Origin: Strongylocentrotus purpuratus
Lineage: Eukaryota > Echinodermata > Echinoidea > Camarodonta > Strongylocentrotidae
Direction: 5' to 3'
DNA: 64,000 bases
Assembly: GCF_000002235.5 (NCBI RefSeq)
Contig: NW_022145613.1
Location: 7,081,929-7,145,928 of the forward strand
In this document: positions 1 to 11,437 of the stretch, piece by piece
Numbering within the stretch: position 1 is the first letter of the stretch
How the letters are laid out: the number at the start of each line of letters is the position of its first letter
Translations under genes and position numbers: made by a program
The notes under the pieces: model-generated
The model's database searches: none
What the model was told of the DNA's origin: nothing
The model's input: only the letters and a program-made list of their open reading frames with translations

Positions 1-715
1 CCTTCATCATAGCTAGCCATCATCCCTTCGATGCGCCTGTTGAATGCATTCTGCAGGTCTGACATCTTTTGCATGGCAGGTGTCTTTTTCATGCCTTGAA
101 GTACACCCATGGCGTAAATTATCAGCACCTTGACAGGAAGATCATGCAAGAGGTTAGGTTGTTGGGCTGCTCCAGAAGGAACCTGCGTTATCTCATGTTC
201 TACGGTAACCGGAACCTCTTCCTGCATCATTTCAACCTGTGGGGAAGTTGAATGATTATCCTCCACGACATCAGGCTGTTTTACAGCTTCGGGAGGTTCT
301 GCCTTTGCATCTTCAACTGCATGCATCAGACTTGCTCTGTCTGTTGGGATGTACAAAGAACTATCGACAGCACATAGTGAACGGGGAACCACTGACATTT
401 CATATTCACCTATTGTTTCCGCAAGTTTAGGAACTAAGCTTGGGCGGCTGCCTTGGATGATAAGGAATCTTCCCAGCAATTCACGTTCCTCCCGCAACTT
501 GATGACCTTGTCTCCAACACGCACTTTCCTTTTCTCCATCCAGTTCGAAAAGGATTTCAGCTTCAGTTTCTTCATCTTCACACCGAGAGGGTTGATGATG
601 AGAGCAAACGATCAGATACAAACTCCTCAAAGCGCTTCTGGCCCTTTTATGCAAATTGGAGAATGTCACTTTTCGCCTCATTTGACACAAGTGCCGATGA
701 AGGAAATAAAGACGA
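1..715 (-). pseudogene. 3' part of a relic of a multicopy invertebrate protein family (unknown function)
   Basis: An open minus-strand frame runs from about position 600 off the left window edge (about 200 codons visible). It contains the stretch MSVVPRSLCAVDSSLYIPTD. From memory, this VPRSL...D.SL...D pattern belongs to the C-terminal third of a large, highly multicopy family of uncharacterised proteins in cnidarians, fish and echinoderms, usually thought to belong to mobile elements. The middle of such a protein lies on the same strand at 3593-5539, and a plus-strand LINE sits between the two parts. The right limit is approximate. I treat it as a fossil: it looks broken, with a few breaks besides the LINE insertion. 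Class and function are unknown. Confidence 0.5.
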
Positions 716-3592
716 CGAAGGAAATAAAGAAGCTGATCAACAAAAAGCACAATTCGTTTAAGCATGCAAAGTGTTCAAATGATCCACGAGATTGGGAAAA
801 GTTCAAAGCTGTTCGCAATGATACAAAGAATGCAATTAATGCAAGCTACTGGATGTATGTAAATAAGCTCTTCGCTCTCCCAGTCAACAGAAAGCGTTTC
901 TTTGCGTACGTCAGATCTAAGAAGAAGAGTACATCTCCTCCAGTTCTACTCGTAGGTGGGGCAGTCATTAATAAGCCTAGTGACATAGCCAACAGCTTTG
1001 GAGAATTCTTCCAGTCAATCTACCCTCCTCCATGTGTGTTGCCCGATGGTCCTAGTGCATGTGACCATCCACTACCTCAACTCAATTCCATTTCGATTTC
1101 AACTCAGGAAATTCACAGGGGCATCATGCAGTTACAGGACAAGAAAAGTCCTGGCCCTGATTTAATCACTCCCGTTCTTCTCAAGAAATCAGTGGATGTG
1201 ATATCTCCTATCCTGCAACGTCTTTTTAATATGTCACTCAGACAACGATCACTACCTGAAGGATGGAAATCTGCAAATATTGTCCCAGTGTTCAAAGCTG
1301 GGGATAGATTGATTGTTTCAAATTATCGCCCGGTCGCGTTAACATCTATTGTCATCAAGCTGATGGAGTCTCTGATTTCAAGAGCGATCTCTGACCACAT
1401 GGTATCAAATTGCCTCCTCACTCCATTCCAACATGGTTTTGTTCATCATAAGTCATGTGTTACCACGCTAATGACTTTGACACACTCCTGGCTCCAGGAC
1501 CTGGACAAGCGTAGACCCCCTTCTATTGACGCGATATTCTTCGACTTCGCGAAAGCTTTTGATCGTATGCCTCATGATGTCCTTCTGCACAAGCTTTCTC
1601 ACTACAACATCTCAAGCGATATCTGGTTCTGGATCCGTGCATTTCTATCTGGCAGACTACAACGCGTCCAACACAAAGGACATTACTCTGAGTGGTCAAC
1701 ACCTACCTCAGGTATTCCACAAGGGAGTGTCCTAGGACCATGCCTGTTTAACCTATTCATTAATGACCTCCCTGAGGTTGTTTTATCGAGATGTGCATTG
1801 TTTGCAGATGACACTGTTATTTCACGACCTATCCATGACCCCATGGATCAGCAAGCGCTTCAAGATGATGTCAATGCTCTTGCGGACTGGTGTGACAGAA
1901 ACAAAATGAGTCTGAATACCTCCAAAACCAAAGTCATGAGAATATCCTGGAAAAGACAACCGGGCCAACCGCAGTACTATCTGAATGATATACAACTGGA
2001 GGTGGTTACTGAAACCAAGTACTTGGGTGTCATCATAAACAATCGCATGTCTTGGGATAGCCATGTTGGGTATGTCGTCTCTCGAGCAAATCGCTTACTT
2101 GGACTGATAACCAGCCTAGCCATGGGTCTTTCATCAGTGGCTGTGTTCAGCTTGTACAAGAGTCTGGTCCTCCCAATCCTGGAATATGGTCTTCCTGTCT
2201 GGACACCGCACAAAGTAGGATCAATCAACAGACTTGAGTCAATACAGCGCAGGGCAACACGTCTTGCCTTGAAGCAACGGCGAGGCCAAAGGCCCTATGA
2301 GGAACGCCTACAAGTGCTTAATTGGAATTCTCTCAAGTTGAGAAGGACTTACTGTACAATGGCCTTCATTACTAAGTGTCTGTTCAAACACATTCAATGC
2401 CCTGTTGTGAACTCTCTCATTGTAGTGAACCCAGGTTCAGGCATCTCTTTGCACGCAAAGATGGACTGCATTTCAGTGCAATACAATACATGAGTTCCCC
2501 AGGCTGTGGGACACCCTACCTTCTGAACTCAGGAACTCGGTCCTTACTGTGTCTTTTTCCACATGGTGCAGTCACTTAAAATCCCATCTTAATCTTGCCG
2601 ATGCATCTTGAGTTTGATATGACAATGTTGGTTTATATATTTATGCAATTTATCTGAATTTTAATTATGTATTGATTCCAGTTAATGGTATTTATCTATA
2701 TATACACATTAATATTTCTGTAGGGGGAAAGTAAAATGTTTGATTATAAAGGCACCATTAAATTTGAATGTTCACTCTTAGTTGAGCCAATACTATTATG
2801 AAATCTCAGATATTTAGCTCAGCATGTTTTGTAATAATACATGTATATTTTAATAAGCTGGCCTGCCAACATGCCACAGCAGTTTTTACTCATAAATTGT
2901 TAATACTTATTTTCCATAGATTTCAACTGAACTTAATAATTTACTATTCACTTGTTCAATAGATTATTGGATGACCTTTATCAGCTTATGGTTCTACATG
3001 TATATTCACTATTCAGTGATTTTAACCTCGACTGAGTTGATTCTTCCAACTTTCATGCAATTTCCTTTAATTACACGTATATGCATTTTCTTTATTTGTA
3101 CAATATTATCACTGTTGTAATGTCACATTTTGCATGTTTTTTAATATATAATGTATTATGTTTAATGTATGTATAGGTCCATATGATTTTCTAGGGTTGC
3201 ATCACACTCCGGATACAAAATTTCCCCTTATAATTCATATTGTGCCACTTTTTTCTGCTGGTATGGTCATGAGTCTCTGGCGTGTGATGCAACCCTGGGG
3301 AAATTTGAAGTTTTTGTCTTGATGCATTTTAATTATTTGAATGTGGTACATGTATCTCTTATATTGTCCTTGTCACATAAATCTGCAACGCTGGTTGCAT
3401 CTGGTTGGGATATAGGTGAGGGCGGTCTGCGGACTATAGTTATTTGGTTAACTTTGCCCATTGTCTGGCAGCACAGCAAGGTGCACCCAGTGTTCCTTTT
3501 TTGTGTGTGATTTGCTATTAATTGTTTATTTCAACTCTGTATTTTGATATCATGTGTTTTCTGCCAAAGAAAATAATAATAAAATAAAAAAA
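715..3592 (+). mobile_element. 5'-truncated non-LTR retrotransposon (CR1/L2/Jockey-like LINE) with reverse transcriptase
   Basis: The frame ending at 2493 encodes a LINE reverse transcriptase. Visible motifs are IVPVFKAGD...NYRPVALTS, FFDFAKAFDRMPHDVLL, GIPQGSVLGPCLFNLFINDL, the catalytic FADD at about 1801-1812, and YLGVIINNRMSWDSHV. Before the RT is the usual EN-RT linker (KHNSFKHAK...W..FK..RN); no endonuclease is present, so the copy is 5' truncated. The C-terminal tail (LWDTLPSELRNS, then stop at about 2612) is in another frame, so about two frameshifts lie near 2400-2495. A 3' UTR of about 950 bp ends in an A-rich (AAT)-like tail at about 3565-3592. I saw no clear target-site duplication, and the left edge is approximate. 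It is inserted antisense into the minus-strand relic that flanks it. The frame upstream of about 690 is not LINE sequence. Confidence 0.85.
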
Positions 3593-5539
3593 CCAGACTC
3601 TTCAATTGTGTCTTCTCCTTGAAAGGATTGACTCCGCTCTGCAGCTCGATTAGGTGGCGTAGTTTCAGAGCATTCTTCTTTGACCTCACTGCAATGTCTC
3701 CTGAGAGCTGATGATGCTCCTTCCTCACCGAAGCTCCAGTAGCTTTTGGGAAGTCATTGAGGTAGTAATTTACCAGAGCAGCGAGGTGAGGTGTGGTAGT
3801 GACTAGTCGGTCCAGAGCGGCTTCATTTCTTGTGAGCCCAACCATGCCACCATTCCCCTTTAGTTTCTTGATTTCTTGCTCTAGAGCCTGATCAGTGAAG
3901 AGAAGAGAAAAGGGTATCTCTGACTTTGCCACCACAAAGTCTCCAGACTTGAGGGCATTCCATGTTTCTGGATCATCCTCTTCTAGGGCATTCATTTGAG
4001 CGAGATGGACTGGCATCAGGCGAGCATAGTTCAGGAGATCACGAGCAAAGAAGTACTTGGTGAGGTCTTCTAGTGATGACAAGTAGCCCTCCCAGTACCC
4101 TGATCGACATGAACTAATGAGATGTAGAAGACTCTCCACCTGGTTAAGATACTGAGTCAGGAACTGGGCAAACTTGCCAAGGTCTTCAGCTTCTTCAAGC
4201 GGTTTGACATTGCTTGAGTACCAGGATTGGATTTCTTCATAGATCTCCACCATCTCTGGGTCACGTCCATGAAGTTTTTCTTTGAGAGAATTGCACTGGA
4301 TGCGAATTGGACCCTTGGGAAGATCCGATAGTATGGCATCAAAACGCAACATCATGATTGCAAGGCTTGCAGTAATGTGGAATTCACGGCCACGCTTATA
4401 AGCTTTACCACCAAAGATCCTGCGAAGAGATGCTGAGGTGTACGCACCACATTCGATAGCACACGTGTCAAGACCGCTACCGTCGATGGTTTTGCCAAGG
4501 GCATGTAAGGCAGCGAAAGCAATGTGGAGAGCTCCCGCTCTTAAGATCCAGTTGGCGTTTCCCACCGACTGCTGAATCTTCAACGCTCGGGAGTAAAGAT
4601 CGAGATCTAGCGTTATCAATGTCTTTCTGTGAGGGCCAACAACAGTCGCAGATATTCCCTGGGATAACCGAAGAACAGTATAGAGGGTCCCATAATCAGT
4701 TGGCGATGTCTTGAATAATGGGGCAACCACCGATGTGTTTGTAGGCGTGCTAGCGGGAGAGGATTCAGACAACAATAAGGACCTAGTTGCAGCCCATGTT
4801 GGAAGAACATTCTTTGCTAGTTTATCTGATTTCTTCACCTGCTTTTTGATGATCACGACAGAGTCTGTTTCCTCTCTGTCCTTTGAAGACCCAGCTTCCC
4901 CCTTGTTGCTAGAAGGCTCAGTTTCCTCATCATTTGTAGACTCTGCATCATTTGGCATCTCTTCACTGCGCTGGGCTTCTTCATCGTGCAGCTGAGGTTC
5001 AGTTTGGATGATTTCTCCGTTGTCATCTGCTGTAAGGTAGTTCACAAGAGCCCAGGTATGAGTGAATTCTTGAGAAATGAGATTTTGTTTCCTCTTCTTG
5101 TAGGCCTGAAATCTCAGTGGGCTAGTTCTGATGACTGGCTCTGGAAGCACATTCATCTCAAATGCTAGAAGGTTTTGCGAAGAAAGTTTCTCGGTTATGA
5201 CAAGTGGTTGATTCACTGGCTCTCCATCTACAGCCTGTTGGTTGATTACAACCACTGTCCCGTGAAAGGTTCCTTGCCCTGTGGATGTGTCTTCCAAGAG
5301 ATCAATGTTGTCAATGGCAAACCAGATGTTCACACCCTTCTTGACAAAATCAGGAAGACAAAACCCCCAGCGTCCTTCATTCGCTGAAGAACTGACTGCT
5401 CAACTCTCTTTTCTAGATCAAGTATCTTGTGATAGTCACTTCCAATGTAGACTTCTGAAAGGTTTTGAACAAGGTTCTTGTCACGAACTCGAGAGTTTTC
5501 CCCAATTTCCTCATAATATTCCAGAATTACAACGCACAT
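3593..5539 (-). pseudogene. Middle part of the same multicopy invertebrate protein relic
   Basis: A long minus-strand frame (about 580 codons of family sequence, continuing into the LINE tail at its 3' end) with a short upstream frame reaching 5539. Features: FAIDNIDLLED...GTFHGTVVVIN near the start; an acidic Ser/Glu-rich linker; then a conserved-looking C-terminal block with YARLMPVHLAQMNAL, FVVAKSEIPFSLLFTDQALEQ and GGMVGLTRNEAALDRLV. That last block resembles the (E/D)Q...GG..GLTR core shared by many uncharacterised transposon-associated proteins of aquatic animals. No enzyme motif is recognisable. The copy is broken (LINE insertion plus at least one other break) and is best treated as a fossil. 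The family name is not known to me; it could be a transposon ORF or an expanded host family. Confidence 0.55.
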
Positions 5540-6689
5540 GGCTTATAAAGATCATGGCCTTCTAATTGTTTTATAAGGTCATTGGTGCGTGCGAAAGTGT
5601 ACGAATCAGTAATAATAAATTTTATATCACCAAAATCGTCTGCTTTTCAACTTTGCTGCTCCCCATTGGTAATTCTTTTTATTTAATACACACTCTTACA
5701 GAGCACACCATCCACACAAAACCCAAGAGAGGGATACTGCTCCTTTGTTAATGACCGAAAATGCTTGAGCACATTTTTAAAATTTTAAAATCTAGATTTG
5801 CCATTGGCTATATGTTTATGCTTACCTTGGAAAATCAGGCAATATACTGCAAAATAGGGGTCTTTATTCTGTCAAACTTGCGAAGACCAAGGAACAAAAC
5901 AATTTTTACCACAGAAGAGCTGGAAACAATGATCACAGAGCAGCATAATTATGTAGGAATGTGTGCGCGCTGTGTGCGCGCGAGCGCACTTGCCTGTGAA
6001 TGTTTGGGTGTGTGTGAGTATGTGCGTGTGGGAGGAAGGGTGTGTGTGTGTGTGTGAACGTGCGTGTGTGTGTGTGTGTGTGTGTGGGGAGGTTGATGTG
6101 AATACATGAAGGTTGTCTGTATGTTTGTTTCTGTCTCTTTGTGTTTGGAAATGGGCTAGTAAATATATATATGATAATGGTAATAAAAGTACTACACCTT
6201 AAAACAGCTGGCCGAACAATGACAAAGGTACGCAATTTGGGCTGACGGGGTGGGGTATGGATGGGGATGGGTTGGTTGGAGGGTTTATCCAACTAAAAGT
6301 CTTCAAATTACCTTTCTCGCTGTAGAGGGATAATCACAGTTCTAGAAAACGACTCAAGTTTTGTGAAATCAGTCATTAGATGAATGACACACCCAATTTT
6401 AGGGGGTCTCATGATGGGAAACTACCCCCCCCCCCCCCCAGAGAGGGGTTGAGGGTCGGGAAAATTTGAACCCCATCAATTTCTGATAGCATGGACCCCA
6501 ATCAATCCAAAAATGCCAAAAAATCAATTTTGGCACAAAAGTCCTACGGGAGCTGTTTCAGTGACATACCGTACCACACTATCAGGCCATATGCATGTGC
6601 TTCTTTGGTCTCAAATCATTTTAAAAGTTAGATTATGCCGCGTGCTTCTGTGCTTCATTTTTCAAAATAATGTCTATAGGCGTTCACAG
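5540..6689. other. Intergenic DNA with a GT microsatellite
   Basis: No coding potential was recognised. It holds a (GT)n-rich tract at about 5957-6086 and a poly-C run at about 6424-6440. The open frames on both strands here are products of the repeat. Confidence 0.6.
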
Positions 6690-7324
6690 CAGTGGCGGAT
6701 CCAGCATGGGGGCATGGAGGGCACCGCACGGGACCCCACTCCTGGCAACAACAACAAAAATTTAAAACGAAGACGGTAACCACAATTTTACCTATAAAAA
6801 AATGAAGAAAAAAAAGACGAGCCCCCACCCCTGGCAAAAAATTATATTTAAACAAAGATAGTATCCACAATCTTACCTTCTTTTTGTTTTTGCTCAAGGG
6901 GGGGGGGGTTCAGTAAATAAAAATAGTGCTTACTACTGGCGCGGGTCCAGGATTCCTTAGGGGAGACCCAAATTTGAAATCAATTTTTAATTTAGCGTGG
7001 TGAAATTCGAAAATCGTGCCGGCCGATAAATTTTGCTCAGTAGGGGGGGGGGGGGGGGGGGGGGGTGGTAGTGAGCACTAAATTTTTATCTGTCTCCATT
7101 TAAAAAAACAAAAAATTAAAAACTTTTTTGGGGGGCGGGGGGCCTCCCCTGGATCCGCGCATGCACTACCCCCCCCCCCCCCCGTTGAGCAAAAAAGAAA
7201 TAACAATTTATTGCTCATTAACCCCCCCCCTATTGCTTTTTCGCCGGCTAATTCGGCGCTAACTATTTTCTTAAATTGCCCCCCCCCCCTCCCCCACCCT
7301 CGCCGCCGGCTAGATCCGCCCCTG
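6690..7324. mobile_element. hAT-like non-autonomous element with a second copy nested inside
   Basis: It starts with CAGTGGCGGATCCAG and ends with the inverse of CAGGGGCGGATCTAG. The flanking 8-mers (6682-6689 and 7325-7332) agree at 6 of 8 bases, as expected of an old hAT 8-bp target duplication. Inside, a related end (GGCGCGGGTCCAGG, about 6939) and its inverse (CCTGGATCCGCGC, about 7147) mark a second element of about 230 bp. Long G and C homopolymers (7044-7065, 7170-7183) lie near the inner ends. No transposase is encoded. Confidence 0.6.
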
Positions 7325-8055
7325 TTTCGCAGAACCTTGTTACGACCCCGGGGAAAACTTTTAGTTATTTTGAACAGCCAACTAACTTCTTGTTTCATTA
7401 TATCTAATTTCTCTCTGCTCACTTGTCCTCTACACAATTTCACACGCGTAATGAGCACATTATGGTGTTTATATTGAATAGCGAATGAAAACTCAAAGGT
7501 TACTACATCCAAATGCAGGAACGAACACACGAGTGCTTTGAAACTTTTGTCACAAGCGCTATATAAATTTTTCATATTATTATTACGATGAGACTTTAAT
7601 AAAGAAGATAACGTCCCGATCGGTTTTTTATCACTGAGAAAGGTTTCCTTAAACAAGGGATACGAATGAATTTAAGATTTTATTCATCATAACAAAGAGA
7701 ATATCATACATTTTGTTTGTGATAAAATTTCCTTTATAGCTTGAGTTGATATTCACACCTTTTATCTTCAACAGCCTAATAGTTAGTATTCATAAGAGAA
7801 CAATTGTTTATGGAATGAGATAACCCACACATAATGACTTTTGACCCGCATCCATTGCTTCGGCCCAAACTTGGTTCAAAAAGGATTTTGAAAAAACTTT
7901 ATAAAAAGCCTGCTGCTCAATCATCCATGGCAGTACAATTATGAATATAAAATCATTAGACAGGATATCAGTTTATATGTTATAAATTTTTAAGTAGAGG
8001 TTACTAAAGTTGGGCACACTTTTTTTTATACGCATTGTATATATAAATAATCTTA

Positions 8056-8060
<5 letters not shown>
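7325..8060. other. Intergenic DNA, nothing recognised
   Basis: AT-rich sequence without a recognisable gene, RNA or element. Confidence 0.5.
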
Positions 8061-8095
<35 letters not shown>

Positions 8096-8299
8096 TTTCT
8101 CTCACACTCATATCTCTCTCCATCTCACTCTCATATTCTCTTTGTCTCTCTGTCTCTTTGTCTCTCCCTCTCGCTCTCTCTATCTCTACATATCTCTATT
8201 TCTTTTGTCTCTTCATCTCTCTCTACCCTTTCTATCTATCTCACCTCTCCCTCTCTCTTTCTTTCTCTCTCTCTCTCTTTTATTTCTCTCTATCTCATT

Positions 8300-8356
<57 letters not shown>

Positions 8357-8390
8357 CTCTATCCCTCTCTCTCTCTCTCTCTCTATCTCT
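8061..8390. repeat. CT/GA microsatellite with an internal (AT)n tract, downstream flank of SpTransformer
   Basis: Interrupted (CT)n over about 330 bp with an (AT)n block at about 8325-8352. GA arrays on both sides of each SpTransformer gene are a known hallmark of these loci and are thought to promote unequal exchange. The matching array on the other side is at 11438-11485. The long frames here read only Ser/Leu or Arg/Glu repeats and are not genes. Confidence 0.9.
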
Positions 8391-8410
8391 ATATACATTG
8401 TATTCCTTTT

Positions 8411-9090
8411 CCCTTCATTTCGTCTTCCTCATTGATTCAATAACAATGATCAATTCATCTGCGTCAGGAAAATATTCGGGGCTTTATTATTGCACATTAC
8501 CTTCGTATGAGTTCAGCTACATCTTTATTTTACAATTTTTTAGTATTCAGTATGAAATTGTATTTTAACAATTCGTCAGTATTTTCAAGCACCTTACACT
8601 GGCTTTCAGTCTGTTGTAAATGAATTTGTAGAAACACAGTGTTGTCTTTGATACGGTTATGACGCGTTAATAAAACATTCTCTCCAGTGAAAGCTATTGG
8701 TGAAGTATATATATATTTATATTATATCTTAACAAAAGCAATATTTCCCTTCATTTCGTCTTCCTCATTGATTCAATAACAATGATCAATTCATCTGCGT
8801 GAGGGAAATATTCGGGGCTTTATTATTGCACATTACCTTCGTATGAGTTCAGCTACATGTTTATTTTACAATTTTTTAGTATTCAGTATGAAATTGTATA
8901 TTTAAAATTCGTCAGTATTTTCAAGCACCTTTCACTGGCTTTTAGTCTGTTGTAAATGAATTTGTAGAAACACAGTGTTGTCTTTGGTACGGTTATGACG
9001 CGTTAATAAAAACATTCTGTCCAGTGAAAGCTATTGGTGAAGTATATATATATATATATATTTATATTATATCTTAACAAAAGCAATATT
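8411..9090. repeat. Tandem duplication (about 336 bp x 2) of the SpTransformer 3' flank
   Basis: The segment at 8411-8746 is repeated almost identically at 8747-9090; most differences lie in the (AT)n run and a few substitutions. The second copy begins about 27 bp beyond the stop codon on the transcribed strand, so it overlaps the expected 3' UTR. Each copy carries a minus-strand AATAAA (for example 8860-8865), giving alternative poly(A) signals. Confidence 0.85.
8860..8865 (-). promoter_or_regulatory. Candidate poly(A) signal of the SpTransformer gene
   Basis: AATAAA on the minus strand, about 255 nt downstream of the stop codon. A second AATAAA is at 8819-8824, and equivalents recur in the other 336-bp copy. 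Which one is used cannot be told. Confidence 0.3.
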
Positions 9091-9117
9091 TGTTTTCTTC
9101 TTTTTTTAATACAAATT

Positions 9118-10999
9118 CTACACCTCGGCGACCACATTGGTGTCTACTTCATTGATTGCGATCTCGATCACTTTAAGTGGTGAAGATGTCGTTACGCTTT
9201 CCGTCGTTGGATGCTCCTTCTCCTCACTTTCATTCTCACCCCAACGTCCGCGGTTACCATGGGGATGAGGGTGGCCATCACGCCTGGGAGATCCTTCTTC
9301 GGTTCCGTTGCGTCTGTCGAAGGGACGGTCTCCGAAAGGCTTTCTACCGAAGGGGTTGACCCAGAAGGGCCTCGTCTCAAACATTGGTCTGTCCTGATCT
9401 CCATCTCCGGTCTTGCTGTGATGACGGTGGGGGTGATCTCCCGTCTCATTATGACCCTGGTGACCTTCTGTGTGGTTGCGTCTGCCGAAGGGATGGTCTC
9501 CGAAAGGCTTTCTACCCAAGGGGTTGAACCGGAAGGGCCTCATCTCAAACATCGGTCTGTCATGATCTTGGTGGCCTTCTCTGTGGTCATGCTGATGATG
9601 ATGGTGTTCGTGGTGGCCATGGTGGCCGTGGTGGCCGGTGTCCTGATCTCCATCTACGTTTTTGCTGTGATGACGGTGGGGGTGATCTCCCGTCTCATTA
9701 TGACCCTGGTGACCTTCTGTGTGATTGCGTCTGCCGAAGGGATGGTCTCCGAAAGGCTTTCTACCCAAGGGGTTGAACCGGAAGGGCCTCATCTCAAACA
9801 TCGGTCTGTCATGATCTTGGTGGCCTTCTGTGTGGTTATGATGTTGATGATGGTGTTCGTGGTGGCCATGGTGGCCATGGTGGGCGTGGTGGCGATCGTG
9901 GTGACGGTGATGACGGCCATCCTCCTCGCTGCTGTCGTTGCGCGGTTCCTGTTCTGGGTTAAAAGGAGGAGGATTGCCGAAGAAAGGTCTTCCTGCACCT
10001 TGATGATGACCATAATGACCATGTCCAGGACCATCAAACCGACCAGGCCCAATTTGTCGGGCAGCATCAGTTTCTTCTTCTCCATCACCACGCCTACCTC
10101 CTTCGCCGAAGAAAGGTCTCCCTCCAGCACCATCTGGTCTGGAGCCACCAAATCGAGGTCCGTCGAATCTCCTACCACCCATCGGACCGCCATTTTGCCT
10201 AGGTCCACCCATTTGCGGGGCACCAAATCCAGGTCCATCGAACCTTCTTCCACCCATTGGTCCACCATCTTGCCTTGGTCCACCCATCGGCGGGGCACCA
10301 AATCCAGGTCCATCGAACCTTCTGCCACCCATTGGTCCACCATTTTGCCTAGGTCCACCCATCTGCGGGGCACCAAATCTAGGTCCGTCGAATCTCCTAC
10401 CACCCATCGGACCGCCATCTTGCCTAGGTCCACCCATCTGCATTCCATCAGGCCTTCCTCCAAAGCGATCTTGTCCTCTCTCTCTGCCATTCTCCTTTCC
10501 TCGTCGTTCATTGAAATCGCTTTGTGCGTGAGCTGTAAGGGGTAATGAAAAATCGAGTTAATTAAGTAATCACATTCTGCATTTTTATATTTGGCTCTAC
10601 ATTGGTTTTTTGCAGGTGACAAATAAGAATGGTAACTCGCCTTCTTTGATGTCTGTTCCTGTTCAGTTTAACCCTATCAGAATACATGCGGTTGGATATT
10701 CAAAACGCCTAATTCCAACCGAAATGAATTTGAAAACCAGATGGTAAAGAAACATAAAACGTGTTTTTCATTCGAATAAACGGAATGCTGAAGCCCACAG
10801 AAGAAATATTTTGTGTATTGTGTAACAAACAGGTAAGAAACACATATTATGATAAATGAAATAATAATATACTCCTGTGAGCCTTTTGTTGGCTTAATAT
10901 TTGCCACTTATCAAGTAATACCAAGTAATAATTTGATTTCTTACCCGAGATAGCAAGAGCAGCCACAATGGCAACGATCAGTGTCACTTTCACCTCCAT
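9118..10999 (-). CDS. Trf: SpTransformer (Sp185/333) immune effector, two exons, 489 aa
   Basis: Secreted, highly variable anti-pathogen protein of echinoid coelomocytes. Exon 1 (10999-10945) starts MEVKVTLIVAIVAALAIS, a hydrophobic leader. Donor GTAAG, a 412-bp intron and acceptor TTACAG lead to exon 2 (10532-9118), which opens AHAQSDFNERRGKENGRERG, the family's typical mature N-terminus; cleavage is likely just before Q22. The frame is intact across the splice (55 + 1415 nt). Next come four 25-residue Gly-rich repeats of the form QMGGPRQ(D/N)GGPMGGRRFDGP (residues about 50-147), an RGD motif at about 166-168, and a long His-rich region (about 200-430) containing an 83-residue duplication. 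The C-terminus is acidic and Ser/Thr-rich. Several NxS/T sites occur (NDS, NHT, NET, NES). The two-exon layout and intron size match the family. A single internal-Met frame from 10443 would miss the leader. No second family member was seen in the window. Confidence 0.95.
9417..9914 (-). repeat. 249-bp direct duplication in the His-rich coding region
   Basis: Plus-strand sequence from about 9417 recurs from about 9666 with an offset of 249 bp (83 codons), so reading frame is kept. Each unit encodes a His cluster, then HDRPMFEMRPFRFNPLGRK, a NHTEGHQ segment and NETGDHPHRHHSK. The copies are very similar, which suggests recent duplication. Confidence 0.85.
10136..10440 (-). repeat. Four 75-bp tandem repeats encoding the Gly-rich region
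   Basis: Four near-identical 75-bp units encode 25-residue modules that differ mainly at D/N after PRQ and R/G after DGP. Such repeats are the classical type-1 repeats of this family, whose presence or absence makes different element patterns. Confidence 0.9.
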
Positions 11000-11100
11000 G
11001 TTAGTAATAGGTCTCTCCGATGCTATAGCTTTCTATAGGTTCGTAGCCTTCTATAAGAGAACGAGCTCCAAACTGAATAACTATCTGCTGGATCACTGAA

Positions 11101-11106
11101 TTTATA
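11101..11106 (-). promoter_or_regulatory. Candidate TATA box of the SpTransformer gene
   Basis: TATAAA on the minus strand about 100 bp upstream of the ATG. Transcription starting about 30 bp downstream would give a 5' UTR of roughly 70-75 nt. Assigned on position and sequence only. Confidence 0.45.
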
Positions 11107-11437
11107 GGCTTTCTATCATAGATTGAAATCACTTTCGTACCAGACCGTGTCAGGAATTACCAGGGATACCCTGTTCTATAGTTGATCATTGTTTTTAATG
11201 TGTTGTTGCTGTTTTTTCAATGTTGCTGTTTTTGCAATGTTGCTGTTTTTGTCAAAGTGTTTGACCTTTATCCTACTTAGACTTATAAATCATGTTTTGT
11301 TTTGGAGAGAGTGTTGTACCAAGACGTATAACAATTTACATCCTCTTCGGATATCCGGTAGAGCCAGGTATTGGGTGACACCGATGTCGCGGCGTAGTAG
11401 TCATCCTTCAAATTTGGGAGGATGCAACGTTCATCGG

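Noticed and set aside
349-690. N-terminal part of the plus-strand frame that runs into the LINE reverse transcriptase
   Set aside because: This stretch is antisense to the flanking relic and is only fortuitously open. It is not part of the LINE protein.
7078-7656. 192-codon frame containing GGGGGGSACADPGEAPRPPKK
   Set aside because: The ADPG...PRPPKK part is the translation of hAT MITE ends and homopolymers.
8010-8568. Long Ser/Leu-rich frames
   Set aside because: They translate the CT/AT microsatellite and have no independent coding signal.
9211-10545. 444-codon plus-strand open frame antisense to SpTransformer exon 2, and a 277-codon frame at 9789-10622
   Set aside because: Both are shadows of the repeated, stop-poor coding sequence. 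The minus-strand frame has the leader exon, splice sites and family sequence.
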